Positions 1-22,859 of a DNA stretch of 64,000 nt are shown here, in pieces. Numbering within the stretch: the stretch's first letter is position 1; the number at the start of each line of letters is the position of its first letter. Where the stretch lies: contig NC_073354.2 in assembly GCF_027580225.2 (NCBI RefSeq), positions 29,036,001 through 29,100,000 on the forward strand. Direction: 5' to 3'. This DNA is from Misgurnus anguillicaudatus (Eukaryota > Chordata > Actinopteri > Cypriniformes > Cobitidae). The position numbers were made by a program, and so were the translations under genes. The notes under the pieces are model-generated. The model searched no databases, was not told the origin of the DNA, and saw nothing but the letters and a program-made list of their open reading frames with translations.

Positions 1-843
1 GTGTAATGAAACAGTATCATACCTCGCTTTTTCTACACATCCGTAAAGATGCAGCATCATTTTGAGTCAAGTTACTCGTCACATTGAAAAGTGACATGAC
101 AGATCTAACAAACCGTGACGGAAACTACAATAAAATTACATTCACGAGACTGGACGAAAAGTTAAATCAATCGTGTAAAACTAAAAGGTGACTTGCCCTA
201 ACGGACTGTAAAACATCGTCTTATTGGTTCACATTAAGTGTGTTCGACTTTATGCGCTGTTGCTCAGACCATTCGTTGGGTGATATCAAAGTACCGCGAG
301 AGCAATTAGAGACGAACCGCTCTCGCGGTACTTTGATGTCATACGCCGGTCGGTCTGCGCAGCGCCTATTTGCGACTTATTTTAAAAGCTTGCGAAGGAT
401 GTTCTTTGAAGTCACGTGGTGCTCTCGGTGTCAATGTCAGTCTAACTAGATGCTGTGAATGTAGATGGACTAAGTTGTGGCGTTATTGTAATCAGACGAT
501 TTTACTGCTCATCATCTGACAGGGATTCAGTGTTTAATTAATAATTCTGGTTGGTTAAGGATAAAGAAGTTACAAGAATCGGGAGTCAGTGTCAGTAAAC
601 CAACTCTGGTTGACCAAAAACACATTGTGGTGTAAATCTGGACCACATCATCAACACGGTTCTCCAAAAGAGTAATTTATTGGATTTAGAGGAAACAGAA
701 AAAAGTAACACCTAATTCAATGGAAACCGCATGCATTTCTGTCTTAAATATTTGAGCATACAAATCATTACACACCTTTAAAAGCAAATCATATTTAGTA
801 CAACATTCACACACAGTTCATTCTCACACACGCTACATTTTAT
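1..843. other. Flank downstream of nsl1, no gene seen
   Basis: No coding exon with supported splice sites was found here. The stretch lies past the 3' end of nsl1, which runs on the minus strand, so the part nearest 843 may be nsl1 3' UTR. The only clear structure is a short perfect inverted repeat at 285-337, listed separately. The open frame at 240-449 overlaps that hairpin and shows no recognisable domain. Confidence 0.5.
285..337. repeat. Perfect 19-bp inverted repeat (hairpin)
   Basis: The arms at 285-303 and 319-337 are exact reverse complements (left arm begins ATCAAAGTACCGCG) around a 15-base spacer. GC-rich arms in AT-rich surroundings make chance unlikely. It could be the centre of a degraded foldback transposon or a transcribed hairpin. 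Nothing in the sequence decides between these. Confidence 0.75.
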
Positions 844-3651
<2,808 letters not shown>

Positions 3652-3903
3652 TATTGCCGCTTATTTTCAAAACAAACCTAACGGAAGCGGAATGTCCTAC
3701 TACGAAATAAAACCTGAGTGGAAACACTTCAGCGAAAGAATCGTTCCACCTTACACAACCATACAGTCATACGGAAAAACAGGATCAACGGTGCAAAAAT
3801 TTGCCTTAAAACAACGAGCAAGCGGTTGGGAACGAAGTTAAGTTGCATTTGCACAACAAAATGTACATAGGAATATTTGGGTTGTTTTATATGCAGTGAC
3901 GTC
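3652..3903. promoter_or_regulatory. Divergent promoter between nsl1 and tatdn3
   Basis: Only 252 bp separate the two start codons, which point away from each other, so a shared bidirectional promoter is the simplest reading. A perfect cAMP-response/ATF palindrome, TGACGTCA, lies at 3897-3904, and its last base is the A of the tatdn3 ATG. No TATA box is obvious. Transcription starts cannot be placed from sequence alone. Confidence 0.65.
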
Positions 3904-6601
3904 ATGGCTAGAGGGTTCATTGACTGTCACTGTCACATGTCAGCAAATGAGTTCACACAGGTAAGAAAGCTCCCGAAGTCATCAACTTTATTGTGCACGT
4001 CTTATCTGAAGGTAATAAACACTATACGTCTTTATTAAAGTCTTAAAGTGTTTTCGAAATTGTGCTACAGTTCATAACTGTTTCTGTTAAATTGTACTGG
4101 TAAGTTGCTTATTATTTAGCACATTACAATGTTTAAGATACACAAATGTATTTTTTATTTCCTTAGAAAATATTAAAATATCCCCTCCATGTTAAAACAT
4201 GTCTCATTTTGGCAAACCCGGTAGGTATGACAAAACTATTTAACATTATTTACAGTAGCCTAACTCTTACATTTTTTTTAATGTACCAGGACTGTATGGC
4301 TGTTTTTTAATCCGAAGGCTGCACCCTGCAAAGGTCGCATATGCAGGTTGCATACGTCATCAAGCCTGGTTTATTTAAGTTAACTGGGCAATACATTCAC
4401 AAATCATAAGCATATTTCAACAATTTACGATTAACTAAGAATAATAGTCAACTTTATAATTTTTAATATTCAGAAATATTCTAGACATGCCACCTCTGGA
4501 GGCTGCAGCTTTCGGATTGAGAAACGGTATCTAAAACCCCCCTAAAATTATGAGCATATCTTTAACCAATCAAAACAAAGTTGTGATTATATGTGTTTAT
4601 ATGTAAACTTCTTTAAATTGCATCATAGTGTTTATATAAACTATTTACAGTCAATGTGTTTGTTGTCACACCAAGTAATTTGTTACATAACATGCTCTAG
4701 AAAGTCTGTGTTTATATATTAAGATAGTTTTGTTTTCTAGGATTTGAATGATGTAATACTGAGAGCCAAAAAGGTAAGCCTTTGTCAAGAAAATACACCA
4801 AAAAATAAAAACAACTAACATTTAAGGGTTAAAATGTGCAACTATAAGCTATTTTGTTTAATTTCTTTTATTTTCAGGCTGGAGTAAAAGCTCTGGTTGC
4901 AGTTACAGAGGGAGCCGGTGAATTTGAGAGAGTTATTAAACTGTCAAAGGTGTAAGTTTGCTGTAAAAAATTTAATGGGGGCACTTTGTACAATTGCTTA
5001 TACTGAGGCGTTTCTTGAATCTTCCTCCCCCCATGTAGCTTTTGCGAAAGATGAGCTTCTACTTACACAGCTAACAAAACACTGAGTTAATATTTATTGT
5101 TTTTGTTAGATATCCTGGATTTGTCTTCCCTTGTTTTGGCATTCATCCCCTTCAAGGATCTGGGCAAGACTTGCATAGTGTCAAGATCCAGGTGAGTATT
5201 ATAAAGATTGTTTGCTGTTCTTCATATGCTATACATTTCCATTTACGACCGCTTGGTGATAATGAAAACAGCTGCTCTGTTTGGATAGGACTTGGAGCCA
5301 TCCCTTACTTTCTTCCAGAAGTATAGAGATGATATTGTTGCAGTGGGGGAGGTAGAGTATTAAAGCATGTACTAAACAGATTTGAAAATGATAACATTTT
5401 AAACCAAAAGGTCAAGTACTTATCAAAACATGCAATGCTTACTTTAGTTACATTGTTTACATTCCGTTTTCGACCTTGTTATATTATTGTAACATAAGAA
5501 TATGGGATGAATCGAAAGATCTAATATTTCTCCACAGATTGGTCTTGACTTTACTCCCTGGTTTGCTCAAACCACTCAAGAGCGTGATGAACAGATAAAA
5601 GTCTTTATAAAACAACTTGAAATATCTAAAGAACTGGATTTGCCAGTGTGAGTTCAGTGATGTACTTACTGTAAAAGTAACAAGCTGTACATGATTTGCT
5701 ATATTTTGCAACACATATTGAACATTTTAAATTTACAGTACAATTTTGTAGCCTCTTTAAGGCTCAGTTCTCTCTCTTGTCTTGAAAGGAATGTACATTC
5801 CCGTTCTGCAGCTAAGGTTACCATAACCACAATGAAAGAACAAGGTAAGAGCTATCAGGCAGTAATTTACACGTCATTGTTCACTTTGACCTTGCAAATT
5901 ACAGTCTTGTTTTATATCTTTAGGGATAAGACAAGCATTATTACATAATTTTGCTGGAAAGCCATCAGTTGCCATGGAAGGGGTTCAGGCTGGATTCTGC
6001 TTCTCCTTTCCGCCTGCGGTTGTCAGAAATGAACAGGTCAGATAAGGATTCTTATTTACTCGCCAGCACTTCTATTCATGCAAGTCTGCCAGAGTAGGCA
6101 GACTTATCATAAGCATGATAGGTATGCCATAAAACATTTTGTACGATCTGAAATGACCCTGTTTCAAGTCGCTGCCAATAATTAAACATATAAGGACATC
6201 TTGTACATTGCATGCCATGTACATAATGCATGTCTAATTTTTATGTGATCAGACAGTGGTTTTATCTTTTATTTACCCTAATATATTTGACTCTTGTTAT
6301 TTAAATGCAGAGAGCAAAATTAATCAAACAAATTCCACTGGAACATATTTGCCTTGAGACAGACTCACCAGCTTTGGGACTTAACAAAGATGTAAGTTAT
6401 GAACTGTGCAAGCTGATATTCTGTATGGCAGACATGTGTTAATCTTAATGTGTTTCTCATTTACTTTAGGTTAGAAATGAGCCACAAAACATAATGATCT
6501 GCTGCGAATACATTGCAAAACTGAAGGGAGTCTCTTTAGACAGAGTCATGGAAGTTACAACCCAAAATGCCTTTCGATTGTTTTCAAAGTTAAAAGTCTA
6601 G
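3904..6601 (+). CDS. tatdn3: TatD DNase domain-containing protein 3
   Basis: Ten exons: 3904-3960, 4741-4773, 4878-4951, 5110-5191, 5289-5351, 5538-5647, 5789-5844, 5924-6036, 6311-6391 and 6470-6601. All frames close, giving 266 aa (human about 274 as recalled). TatD proteins are TIM-barrel metal-dependent nucleases of the amidohydrolase superfamily. The ligand set can be read along the protein: H9 and H11 (DCHCHMS), E103 (VGEIGLDF, split by intron 5), H143 (NVHSRS), H166 (LLHNFAG) and D214 (ETDSPALG). The metal site is therefore intact and activity is likely. It is divergent from nsl1 and convergent with spata45. The exon 5 donor (GTAGAG) is weak but in frame. ATG 3904 is chosen because the conserved D-C-H-C-H motif follows within eight residues. 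Confidence 0.95.
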
Positions 6602-6654
6602 AATGTTTTTGAATGTGACAATGATCTGTGTGCATTTAAATAATTTATATAAAA

Positions 6655-6660
6655 AATAAA
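6655..6660 (+). terminator. tatdn3 poly(A) signal
   Basis: AATAAA occurs 54 bases after the tatdn3 stop codon and is the first canonical hexamer on the plus strand. It predicts a very short 3' UTR that ends near the 3' end of spata45. Confidence 0.75.
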
Positions 6661-6694
6661 GCACTTTGTTGTATTGTCATATTGATTATCCACA

Positions 6695-6700
6695 TTTATT
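6695..6700 (-). terminator. spata45 poly(A) signal
   Basis: Plus-strand TTTATT reads AATAAA on the minus strand, about 50 bases after the predicted spata45 stop at 6752-6750. It faces the tatdn3 signal across only 34 bp. Confidence 0.65.
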
Positions 6701-6749
6701 ACTGCCTGGAGCCAAACATTTACTCAGAAATGTGGTTGATTGCAGTTCT

Positions 6750-7300
6750 TCATACCAGATGAGATTCATCTGCAATAAAAAAGAAAAGAAAATGTTTTAA
6801 TGTTCTCAAAATAAAAGAAGCCAAAATATTTCTTGATTTCAACCTATACAGGCCTAGTAACCCTAGAAGAGCTAGATTTTCTTGGTAAAACTATAATGAC
6901 TAGAAATAATAACACATTATATTTAACCTAACAAATCATTAATTAATGTTTATTTAAAAGTTATACATTTAACGTTACATAGAAATAATATAGCTATATA
7001 GGATGTTAATATATATAATATTAAATCGTGCTGAAAGTCCTAGTCCAACAAGATTACACAATTAAGGGACATCATACAGCTTTCTTCAAAGTGTCTCCTC
7101 TGTGGATGTCTGGTGTTGTTGCTCTGCATCCACGACGATCGTTGCTCGGGCATCGAACTTGAGCCACGGGTATCCTGGAGGTGACACCGGAAGTGTCTTC
7201 TTTCAGGTAGATTCCAGAACTTACTGGTTGTTTCCACGCGACACCAGGTCTCTCTGCGCATATTTAACTCGTACAGTTTATCTTGCTTTGATTTCGACAT
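6750..7300 (-). CDS. spata45: Spermatogenesis-associated protein 45
   Basis: I propose two exons, 7300-7078 and 6769-6750, encoding 80 aa. The donor is GTATGA after AAAGCT, and the acceptor follows a strong pyrimidine run ending TTGCAG. Joining them replaces the intronic read-through with the C-terminus YESHLV. The protein is small, charged and without signal peptide or membrane segment. It has paired RRHF motifs (residues about 34-37 and 68-71) and a WCRVE segment near residue 19. Its function is unknown; the family name comes from testis expression. Identity rests on the RRHF-rich small protein lying between tatdn3 and flvcr1, where vertebrates carry SPATA45. Reading straight through the donor would give 86 aa, but that lacks the splice support. 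An RFX X-box lies 82 bp upstream. Confidence 0.8.
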
Positions 7301-7381
7301 TTGTTATGATTATATCACATGTAAACCAAACAATCTTATGCCGGAAGAACGCGCGGACTACGCAGTATTGTTTAGACCGAA

Positions 7382-7395
7382 GTCACCATAGTAAC
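7382..7395 (-). promoter_or_regulatory. RFX X-box upstream of spata45
   Basis: GTCACCATAGTAAC fits the X-box consensus GTNRCC-N2-RGYAAC at every position. On the minus strand it reads GTTACTATGGTGAC. It lies 82 bp upstream of the spata45 ATG, a typical distance for ciliary and testis genes controlled by RFX factors (established knowledge). A CCGGAAG ETS-like site lies between it and the ATG. Regulation by RFX is inferred. Confidence 0.75.
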
Positions 7396-8926
7396 AACGG
7401 ATGCTGCGTGCCTTTCAACAACACGTGTAACAGGAAACTCATCACTTCACGTGTTCTGTAAGCTTCGCAGTCTGTTTAAATAAGTAGCTTACACAAAACT
7501 GATATTACTGTACAGTAGAATCGCTTTCTTTATGAGTAAAATCTATTCTGATTTTACTATTAGATCTTTTCACAATAGGTTTGCTCGAGAAGATTAATTG
7601 CTCGATAAGATAAATGTGTCTGTGTGAAATCCAGCTGTACTACTAGTTTTTACTATAGTTAAACTAGTAATGACCTAATGAGTCAGTGATTAGGTTACTA
7701 CAAATACCATAATATATCATATAATTGCCTACCATATTTATGATGACGTCATTACCGATGTTTCATTTATTTTCGTAAGGATATGGATATTTTTGTATAA
7801 TTTATTTATTTTACTCCCTTTTATTATTATCATTTTATTATTATCATTTGATGTTTTGTAGGGAGGTTTTATTTATTTATTTATTTATTTTTCTTTCTGT
7901 ATTTGAATTCCTTTGTCATATAATAGGCTATGTATCAGTCCATGGACCTTGACTTTTTTGTTTGGCCTATGGTTTTCTTCTATGTATATTTTAAATAAAT
8001 AAATAAATAAATAACGGTAAAAAAGTTTGAGGTTGTGACTTAATTTAGATCGATTTAAAATCGAAATCCTGACACCCTTAATAAAGAATAATGATTAAAA
8101 AAAGGATAGGGTTAATACTGACAAGTTGAAAAAATACTGTAGTATACTAGTATAACTGTAGTATTTTAACTGTAGAAAAATTCTTAGTGTTATGAACCTA
8201 ACATAGCAAATATTCATGTATATTACAGTATAGCCTACAGTTTCTATTTACCATCGTTACAAGAGCTATTATACATCAACAAAGTGTTGTAATTACTACT
8301 ATAATATACTATAATTTTGTATAGTTAACTATAAAACAAAACGTATACCACAGTATTTATACGTGCATAAAAAATTAAAATATAAAGATTAATGCATGTT
8401 CTAATGTCACTTTGGATGTGATAATAGGTGCATAAATCATTTAAAAAGATTTGAAAATGTTCTTCTTGCCTTTTTCATCACGCCATGCCAGTGATTTAAC
8501 GCTTTCAATGCTCCACAATGGAAGTGTAGTTTATTATAATAGAGGGGGTGGAACAGACGGAAACTGACTAGGCTTCGCCTTGCCCCTCCCAATCTGCAAT
8601 CCCATTGGTCTAACCGTGCGTATAATACCGCTTACAGTAGTGACGGGCAAGCCTACATAGTAAGCGAATAGAAGAGGATGCGCACATCACGCCATCATAT
8701 AATCTTCCACATGTACAAGCCGGTAGTAGACGAAAACGTGGGTGGTGCTATTAATTGACAATTGCATTTGAGTTATTATCAAGTGTGTGCTTAAACTGTT
8801 TGACACATATACTTCTTTAACACTTACGGATCCAGGAAATGCTCAATAGCGTTACAAATGTGTCGGATACAATCTAGCGCGCGTCCAGCTCGTTTCATCT
8901 AAACTGTACTTGTCATCATAATCATA
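7396..8926. other. spata45-flvcr1 intergenic region and flvcr1 promoter
   Basis: No coding exon was seen. The middle contains TTTA/AAAT simple repeats (about 7868-7891 and 7990-8012) and an A/T-rich stretch with repeated CTGTAGTAT-type motifs (about 8130-8340), probably a degraded mobile element. The last 400 bp are more GC-rich, with CCCATTGG (a reverse CCAAT box) near 8602, and form the likely flvcr1 promoter and 5' UTR. The flvcr1 transcription start cannot be fixed. Confidence 0.5.
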
Positions 8927-17380
<8,454 letters not shown>

Positions 17381-17576
17381 ATGTTTATAAACAGCACATC
17401 AAACATCACAAAAAACAGATTATAGACTTTCCTGAGATTACTTGAAAATAGGGATGTTCATATTGGCCGGTTAACCGTTAAACAAAGGTAAAAATGTATG
17501 AAGGATTAATATTATAAGTTTAAAAAGACGAACAGTGTCGATACGTCCCTACAGACATTTCACCACTTTTCTATCC

Positions 17577-18454
17577 TTAAAGGGGACATATCATGAAAAT
17601 CTGACTTTTTGCATGTTTAAGTGCTATAATTCGGTCCCCAGTGCTTCTACACTGCAAAAAATGACTTTCTTGCTTGGTGTTTTTGTCTTGTTTTCAGTGG
17701 AGGTGTCTAGACATTCTTGGATCGGGATGTATTTTCTTGATGAGCAAAATTACCTAGGAAAATAATACTAGTTTCTCGACAAGGAATGTACAATTTGGGT
17801 GAGTTTGTGCTTGAAACAAGCAAAAATATCTGCCAATGGAGTTAGAAAATTTTACTTGAATTAAGTGTTTAAGAAAAAATAAATCTTATTTCACAATTTT
17901 TTTTTCTTACCCCATTGGCAGATGATTTTGCTTGTTTTGGGGACAGTTTCACTTAAATTGTATATTATTTGTCTTAAAACTAGAGTTTTTTGCTTGGGTC
18001 ATTTTGCTCATCAAGAAGGAGCATCTTGATTTGGGAGTTTTTGGATATTTCTGCTGAGAACAGGACAAAGATACTAAGTGGGAAAAGTCATTTTTTGCAG
18101 TGTATCAACCTAGAAATGTGAAAAAGATCAACCCAATAACTAAGTTTTGGTAAACCATTTTCTGTAAGCATGTGAAAAAATAGGTCATTGAAATTTGGCT
18201 CCCCTTGTGATGTCAGAAGGGGATAATACCGCCCCTTAATCTGCACTATCCAACTATGGCACTTCCATTTAGTGCAGAGATCAGCTCATTTGCATTTAAA
18301 ACAGACACATTTTTGCTCACACCTACAAAGTGGCAATTTTAACATGTTATAGTAAATTATCTATATTGTATTTTGAGCTAAACATTCACATATGTACTCT
18401 GGGGACACCAAAGATTTATTTGACATCTTAAAAAAGTCTTGTAAAATGTCCCCT
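17577..18454. mobile_element. MITE family D (AGGGGACATATCATG), copy 1
   Basis: It starts TTAA-AGGGGACATATCATG and ends ATGTCCCCT. It matches the element at 36782 along CATGTTTAAGTGCTATAATT, AACCTAGAAA and CCGCCCCTTAATCTGCACT. It is interrupted by the element at 17650-18102, which copy 2 lacks. Confidence 0.8.
17650..18102. mobile_element. MITE family C (CACTGCAAAAAATGAC ends)
   Basis: CACTGCAAAAAATGAC and its inverse GTCATTTTTTGCAGTG bound the element, with TA on both sides. The interior repeats CTTGTTTTC and CATCAAGAA blocks in inverted order. It interrupts family D at a site that is intact in the copy at 36.8 kb. Confidence 0.85.
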
Positions 18455-20168
18455 GTAATTTGTGAATGGCCTATAAATGACACAAATCAGTGCTGCCCTG
18501 TCGGTGTGGTAAAGTAATCATTTGTAGGAGAAATCATTTGTACTGCATACCGTATGTGTGTGTGCTTGAGTATGGTTTGAAAGCTGCACAGAGACGAGCG
18601 CGTGTTCACAAAACATCTCTCTTTTTGCACAAACAAACAAAGAAAGAAGATGCAAAAGCATAACTTTTTTGAAATGTGTCCTGCTTTAGAAATAGTCACT
18701 GTGGTAGATGAAAAAGAGACAATTTGGCATCTTCGTTCGAATATAAATCCTCTGGACTGATCCCACGCTCTTTGATAATATAATGCTGTGCAGCCAGATT
18801 GGAAATTATTGTCTGTAATTATCAAGCAACCCCGAACACCTTGATTAGCTGCTTCAGCTGTGTTTGTTGGGGTTGGAGCTAAAATCTAATAAAATATGAT
18901 AAAAATGTTGGTACAAATATGATAGTTATCATATGTCTGGCAACACTAAATGTCCCGTAAAATGTGATAATGTATGAATCCTGGTTCTGTTGTTGATCTG
19001 TTGCTGCTGTTTGCACGTTCAAATTAAAATCAAATGTTTGTATAGTTTACCGGGTCACAGACAGCCGTCAACTGTATGTTTACTCAATGACAATTTAATA
19101 TTAAAATCGCATCAGTTAACGGTTAATGTTCGGTTAACAAGCTGCGGTTTTCTGACGGGAAAATGAACTGAAATGAACATCCCTACTTGAAATCTCATTT
19201 TTGCTGTAATGTAGTAATAGTCAGTAACGTAGGAAAGTTGCCAGTGATGTTTATTTACAGTCCAAACAATCTGGGCTGTAAAATGTGGATAAACAATTAT
19301 TTGAGTTACAGAACATGCATGGGACGTTTTATCCATTTCAAGAACTATGGACCAAATATGGGATGTTGATACTGGTAATGCCTATATGTACAATCCTGTT
19401 TGTGTGAGAAAAACAGCACAGTAGTGTATTTGTGTGTTTGCGTTGTTTCAGTCCGAGTGTGGTACCATTATACGGGTGCATCTGATTGTAATATTTACAT
19501 TTTAGGTGGCCCTATACCATTTAAAGTATTTTGTAAACTCAAAATGCCGAGTTATGCACAATGGTAACGCACAAAACAATGTAAAGGCATATCAAGTGCT
19601 CGTGCTTCTAAACTGCTTTTAAGCTTTCATTGCAGTGATAAATTGTCATGTTTTCTGATCAGTAACAAAGACTGGAGATTATGCTTGTCTTACTGGTTTA
19701 TAAATAGCACAAATCAAACCGACCCATAAGCGTATGTTAGTTTAAAGGAATGTGACTTGGTTAGGTGTATGATAGTACAATTTGTTTTTTAAATATTTGG
19801 TAGAAAAATCACTTTAATTTTAATTCCAGTGTTTTATAAACCTAGTTTTGCTTTTTTAAGTAACTAACTGTTGTATTTTAGATGCATATTTATTGGGGAA
19901 AAAGCCTTTTTTCTAAATGGTTTTTATTTATACATTTTTGCTTTGAATTTTTACTGTTGCTATACAGTGCTCTTTGTTTAATGAAAGCAGCTATGTAGCT
20001 AATTGTCATAAAAGATGCTGGGAAATTTACTGTAAGCTGAAACGTATGTAAATGGAATTATATATGTTTTAATGCAGCAGCACGAAGAAGCAAAACTTGA
20101 GACTTTCCAATCATTATTACAATCCAAACATTGGAGGAATGTTTCATGGTTTCATAATTTCTGTAAAT

Positions 20169-20174
20169 AATAAA
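20169..20174 (+). terminator. Candidate flvcr1 poly(A) signal
   Basis: AATAAA is followed about 20 bases later by a GT-rich stretch (TTTGCAGTGTGTCC), as expected of a cleavage site. It would give a 2.8-kb 3' UTR. Confidence 0.55.
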
Positions 20175-20391
20175 CAGCTAAAATTAAAGTTTGCAGTGTG
20201 TCCTATGCATTTCTTGGCATTCTGGGTGAAGGGAATAACCAACACTTAAAATTTAAAAATTCTTGCTTGTTAAAAAAATGGGTGTTGGATGAACCTGATT
20301 CAATGTTGAAAAAAAAATCAAAATTAACACTTGTTAGAAGCAGTAGCAAGGCTACATCAGGTCCAGGGTGGCATAAATGATGATAATTTCT

Positions 20392-21671
20392 TTAACTCAA
20401 TTTCTGACTCCCCGCCAGCCATTTTTTGAAAAGTTGCCCCCAAGCATTTTTAGTGATTTTCACAAAATGCCTTCCAGGAAAAATTTATTCTAAAAATATA
20501 TAAACATACAAATATCAAATGAAAGAACGAACCCTCTGCAAAACAAAAACAACAAATAAAAGTTTCATCCTATAAACTCTCTGCTTATAAACTCTTAAAT
20601 ATGGTTATTTTTCTTTAAAAATATTTTTTTTAGCAAAAAGTTGAAATAATTGCAGTGTTGTGAAGGAATTTTGTTAGAGATCAGATTCAGAATGATTATC
20701 GAAACATAGCCTACGTGGTTTAAAATTAGTAAATAACGTTTTGGTTTCAGTTTTTTTCATAAATTGGTTAAGTGCGTCTAGTCAGTGCCGGTCCTTCCTA
20801 TAAGCAAATTACACAAGTTGCATAGGGTCACCACACCACAAGGGGGCCCAAAATAATTTTATCTTTAAATAATTAGAATTTTGATCTCAAAAGAATTTAA
20901 ACAATAATTTAGATTTGGTATAATAGTATTATGTCTAATGTTAACAAGACGCTATAATTTTAATAATTTGCCAAATGCTGTTTTTAAAATAGTTAATTAT
21001 TGATATGTTCTTGGACAACATGCAGTGCGTGACATGACACAGGGTTTCTGTATGTTTTTGTGTGTTTGTAATATTTTAAAGTCTTGTTAGTTTTGCCAAA
21101 CAAAGCAGTGTAATATTTTCAAAATAATACTCAATATAGATTTCCAAATAGTTTCTTTGCCCTTTATGATAAGTAATTTTCATTAATAAAGTAATCTAAT
21201 AATATTTGTATTATTAGTAATCTAAATATTTTTGAACTCTGACTGTATTAACATAATGTATTTATATTTCATTTGATTCATTAATTTAAATCAGGTTTAT
21301 TTTTTAGTGCTTCTCACAACACATATTGAACCAAAACAGCTTTACAGCAAATGCATGGTTTATGTTATAATCAGTAAGTATTCATTTATTAGTCAGAGGT
21401 GAGTGCAAAGTAATGTCCATATGGCAATAATACAGCTGAGCTGTAAGATAATACAAGATATGTGGTCAGTTAACAACTAACTAGGTTAAGCAGGAACAAA
21501 TGCATTGACAGGGGGCCCCTCACAAAAGTTTGTTTGGGGCCCCCAAGCACTGCGTCTAGTGGATAATCGCGGTATTGCAGATTAACATAAAAATTCTTCA
21601 GAAACACGTTTTTTATGCAAATGTTTTCTCCTAATTGAGAGATAACTTGTCAATGGCGGGAAAAGAGTTAA
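20392..21671. mobile_element. MITE family G (TTAACTC ends), interrupted copy
   Basis: The left end TTAACTCAATTTCTGACTCC and right end GGCGGGAAAAGAGTTAA form an inverted pair. Related copies lie at 45790-46266, 48403-48761 and 56016-56707. A 770-bp hAT element (20783-21552) splits it. It lies between flvcr1 and vash2. Confidence 0.8.
20783..21552. mobile_element. hAT element with perfect 8-bp duplication
   Basis: It begins CAGTGCCGGTCC and ends GGCCCCCAAGCACTG, flanked by exact CGTCTAGT (20775-20782 and 21553-21560). Removing it and one duplication restores the host MITE. Only the outer CAGTGC/GCACTG bases are inverted. It has no coding capacity. Confidence 0.88.
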
Positions 21672-22859
21672 TAATGATCGCTCAAATATGCATAATTTAG
21701 AAATAAATAACTTTATATAGAAAGTTTATCATTTGCACGTGTTTCTAAACTTGCAAATGTTAAAATGTAAACCATTTTAAACAATGTAAACGCAAGATGT
21801 TAAAGTGAACTGTTTTTGACACACATTTAGCGCACGCACAGAGACGCGCGTTTCAAAAAGCACACAAACACAGAATCTCTTGCACTTGACAGGACACATA
21901 CACGCAAAATTATCTCAAAATACCACAATATTTGCCAGTATTCCCATAAAAACAGTCAAGTTCAAAGAAATCAGATACGTGTCAGTATATGGATGGTCTT
22001 AATGCGATTAATTATGTTTAATTTATAGAAAGATGAAGACAGAGTGTTATTATTCATTTGTTTCTATGTCTGTTCATAAATACCTTTAGACATACTTTCT
22101 TTGTAACTTTGTTCTTTTCTATTTTCGTATGCTTATAATTTCTTGATTTGTTTTTATTTCCCTATTTCCCTTTTTGCTGATCCGAAAATTATTAAATCCA
22201 TGATTAAAAAAAACTAATGTAATCCGTTTAACAATTATTGTAAAATTATGTAATTCGAGAGTAGGCATTGAGGTCCCCCATATTTCACCGTGGTCCATTC
22301 AATGGCCTCGTCACAGAATCTCGATGTGGATTCACATAGCAGAGTTTCAAATGTAGGCCTCTGGCGCCCTCTAGTGATATATGGTAACAAAGCAATTTCT
22401 TTCAGCCGTTTATAAATGTTTATTCCTAACTGCTGAATTACGTCAATTTGTTATTATGATTTTACATTTGAGACAATATAAAAGAAAATACCATAAAAGC
22501 ATCACAAAGAAACAACAAACAATAGGTTGCTGTACATGTGATTATGTGAAGTGCGGATGTGTGGTTTTGGTATTTACCATATTTGGTAAATATGTACATA
22601 AGAGTGAGCAAGATCTCACTGATCACAACATAGGGCTTCTATTTTAATATTCTATTGATATATTTATTTAAAGTAGGCCTTGTTCGTTTTTTAAGGTTAT
22701 CAAATATTTTACCAGAGAGCAAAATCCACTAAATTCAAAATCTTTATTACATTTTTAAAACATATTTTATTATCTTTTAATTGTATGATACACACTATCG
22801 CCTAAACTAGTGTTTTTTAATCTTACAAATTAAATATAAAACCGACTGGATAGAAAACT
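21672..22859. other. flvcr1-vash2 intergenic DNA
   Basis: AT-rich sequence with no supported exon. The open frame at 22381-22647 has no recognisable domain and no splice context. No clear mobile-element ends were found. Confidence 0.5.

Larger units (their letters stand above)
17449..19185. mobile_element. hAT element hosting two further insertions
   Basis: The ends TAGGGATGTTCA and TGAACATCCCTA are perfect inverted repeats. The flanks CTTGAAAA (17441-17448) and CTTGAAAT (19186-19193) match at 7 of 8 bases. Sub-terminal GGTTAACCG and CGGTTAA motifs mirror each other. It lies just past the flvcr1 stop codon and contains the family D element. Confidence 0.85.
17381..20190 (+). other. Probable flvcr1 3' UTR
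   Basis: The first strong AATAAA placed after a plausible unique 3' UTR is at 20169-20174. The stretch contains a large nested transposon block (17449-19185), so either the UTR has absorbed these elements or transcripts end earlier at a weaker signal. The unique part after 19200 has no open frame of note. Confidence 0.5.
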
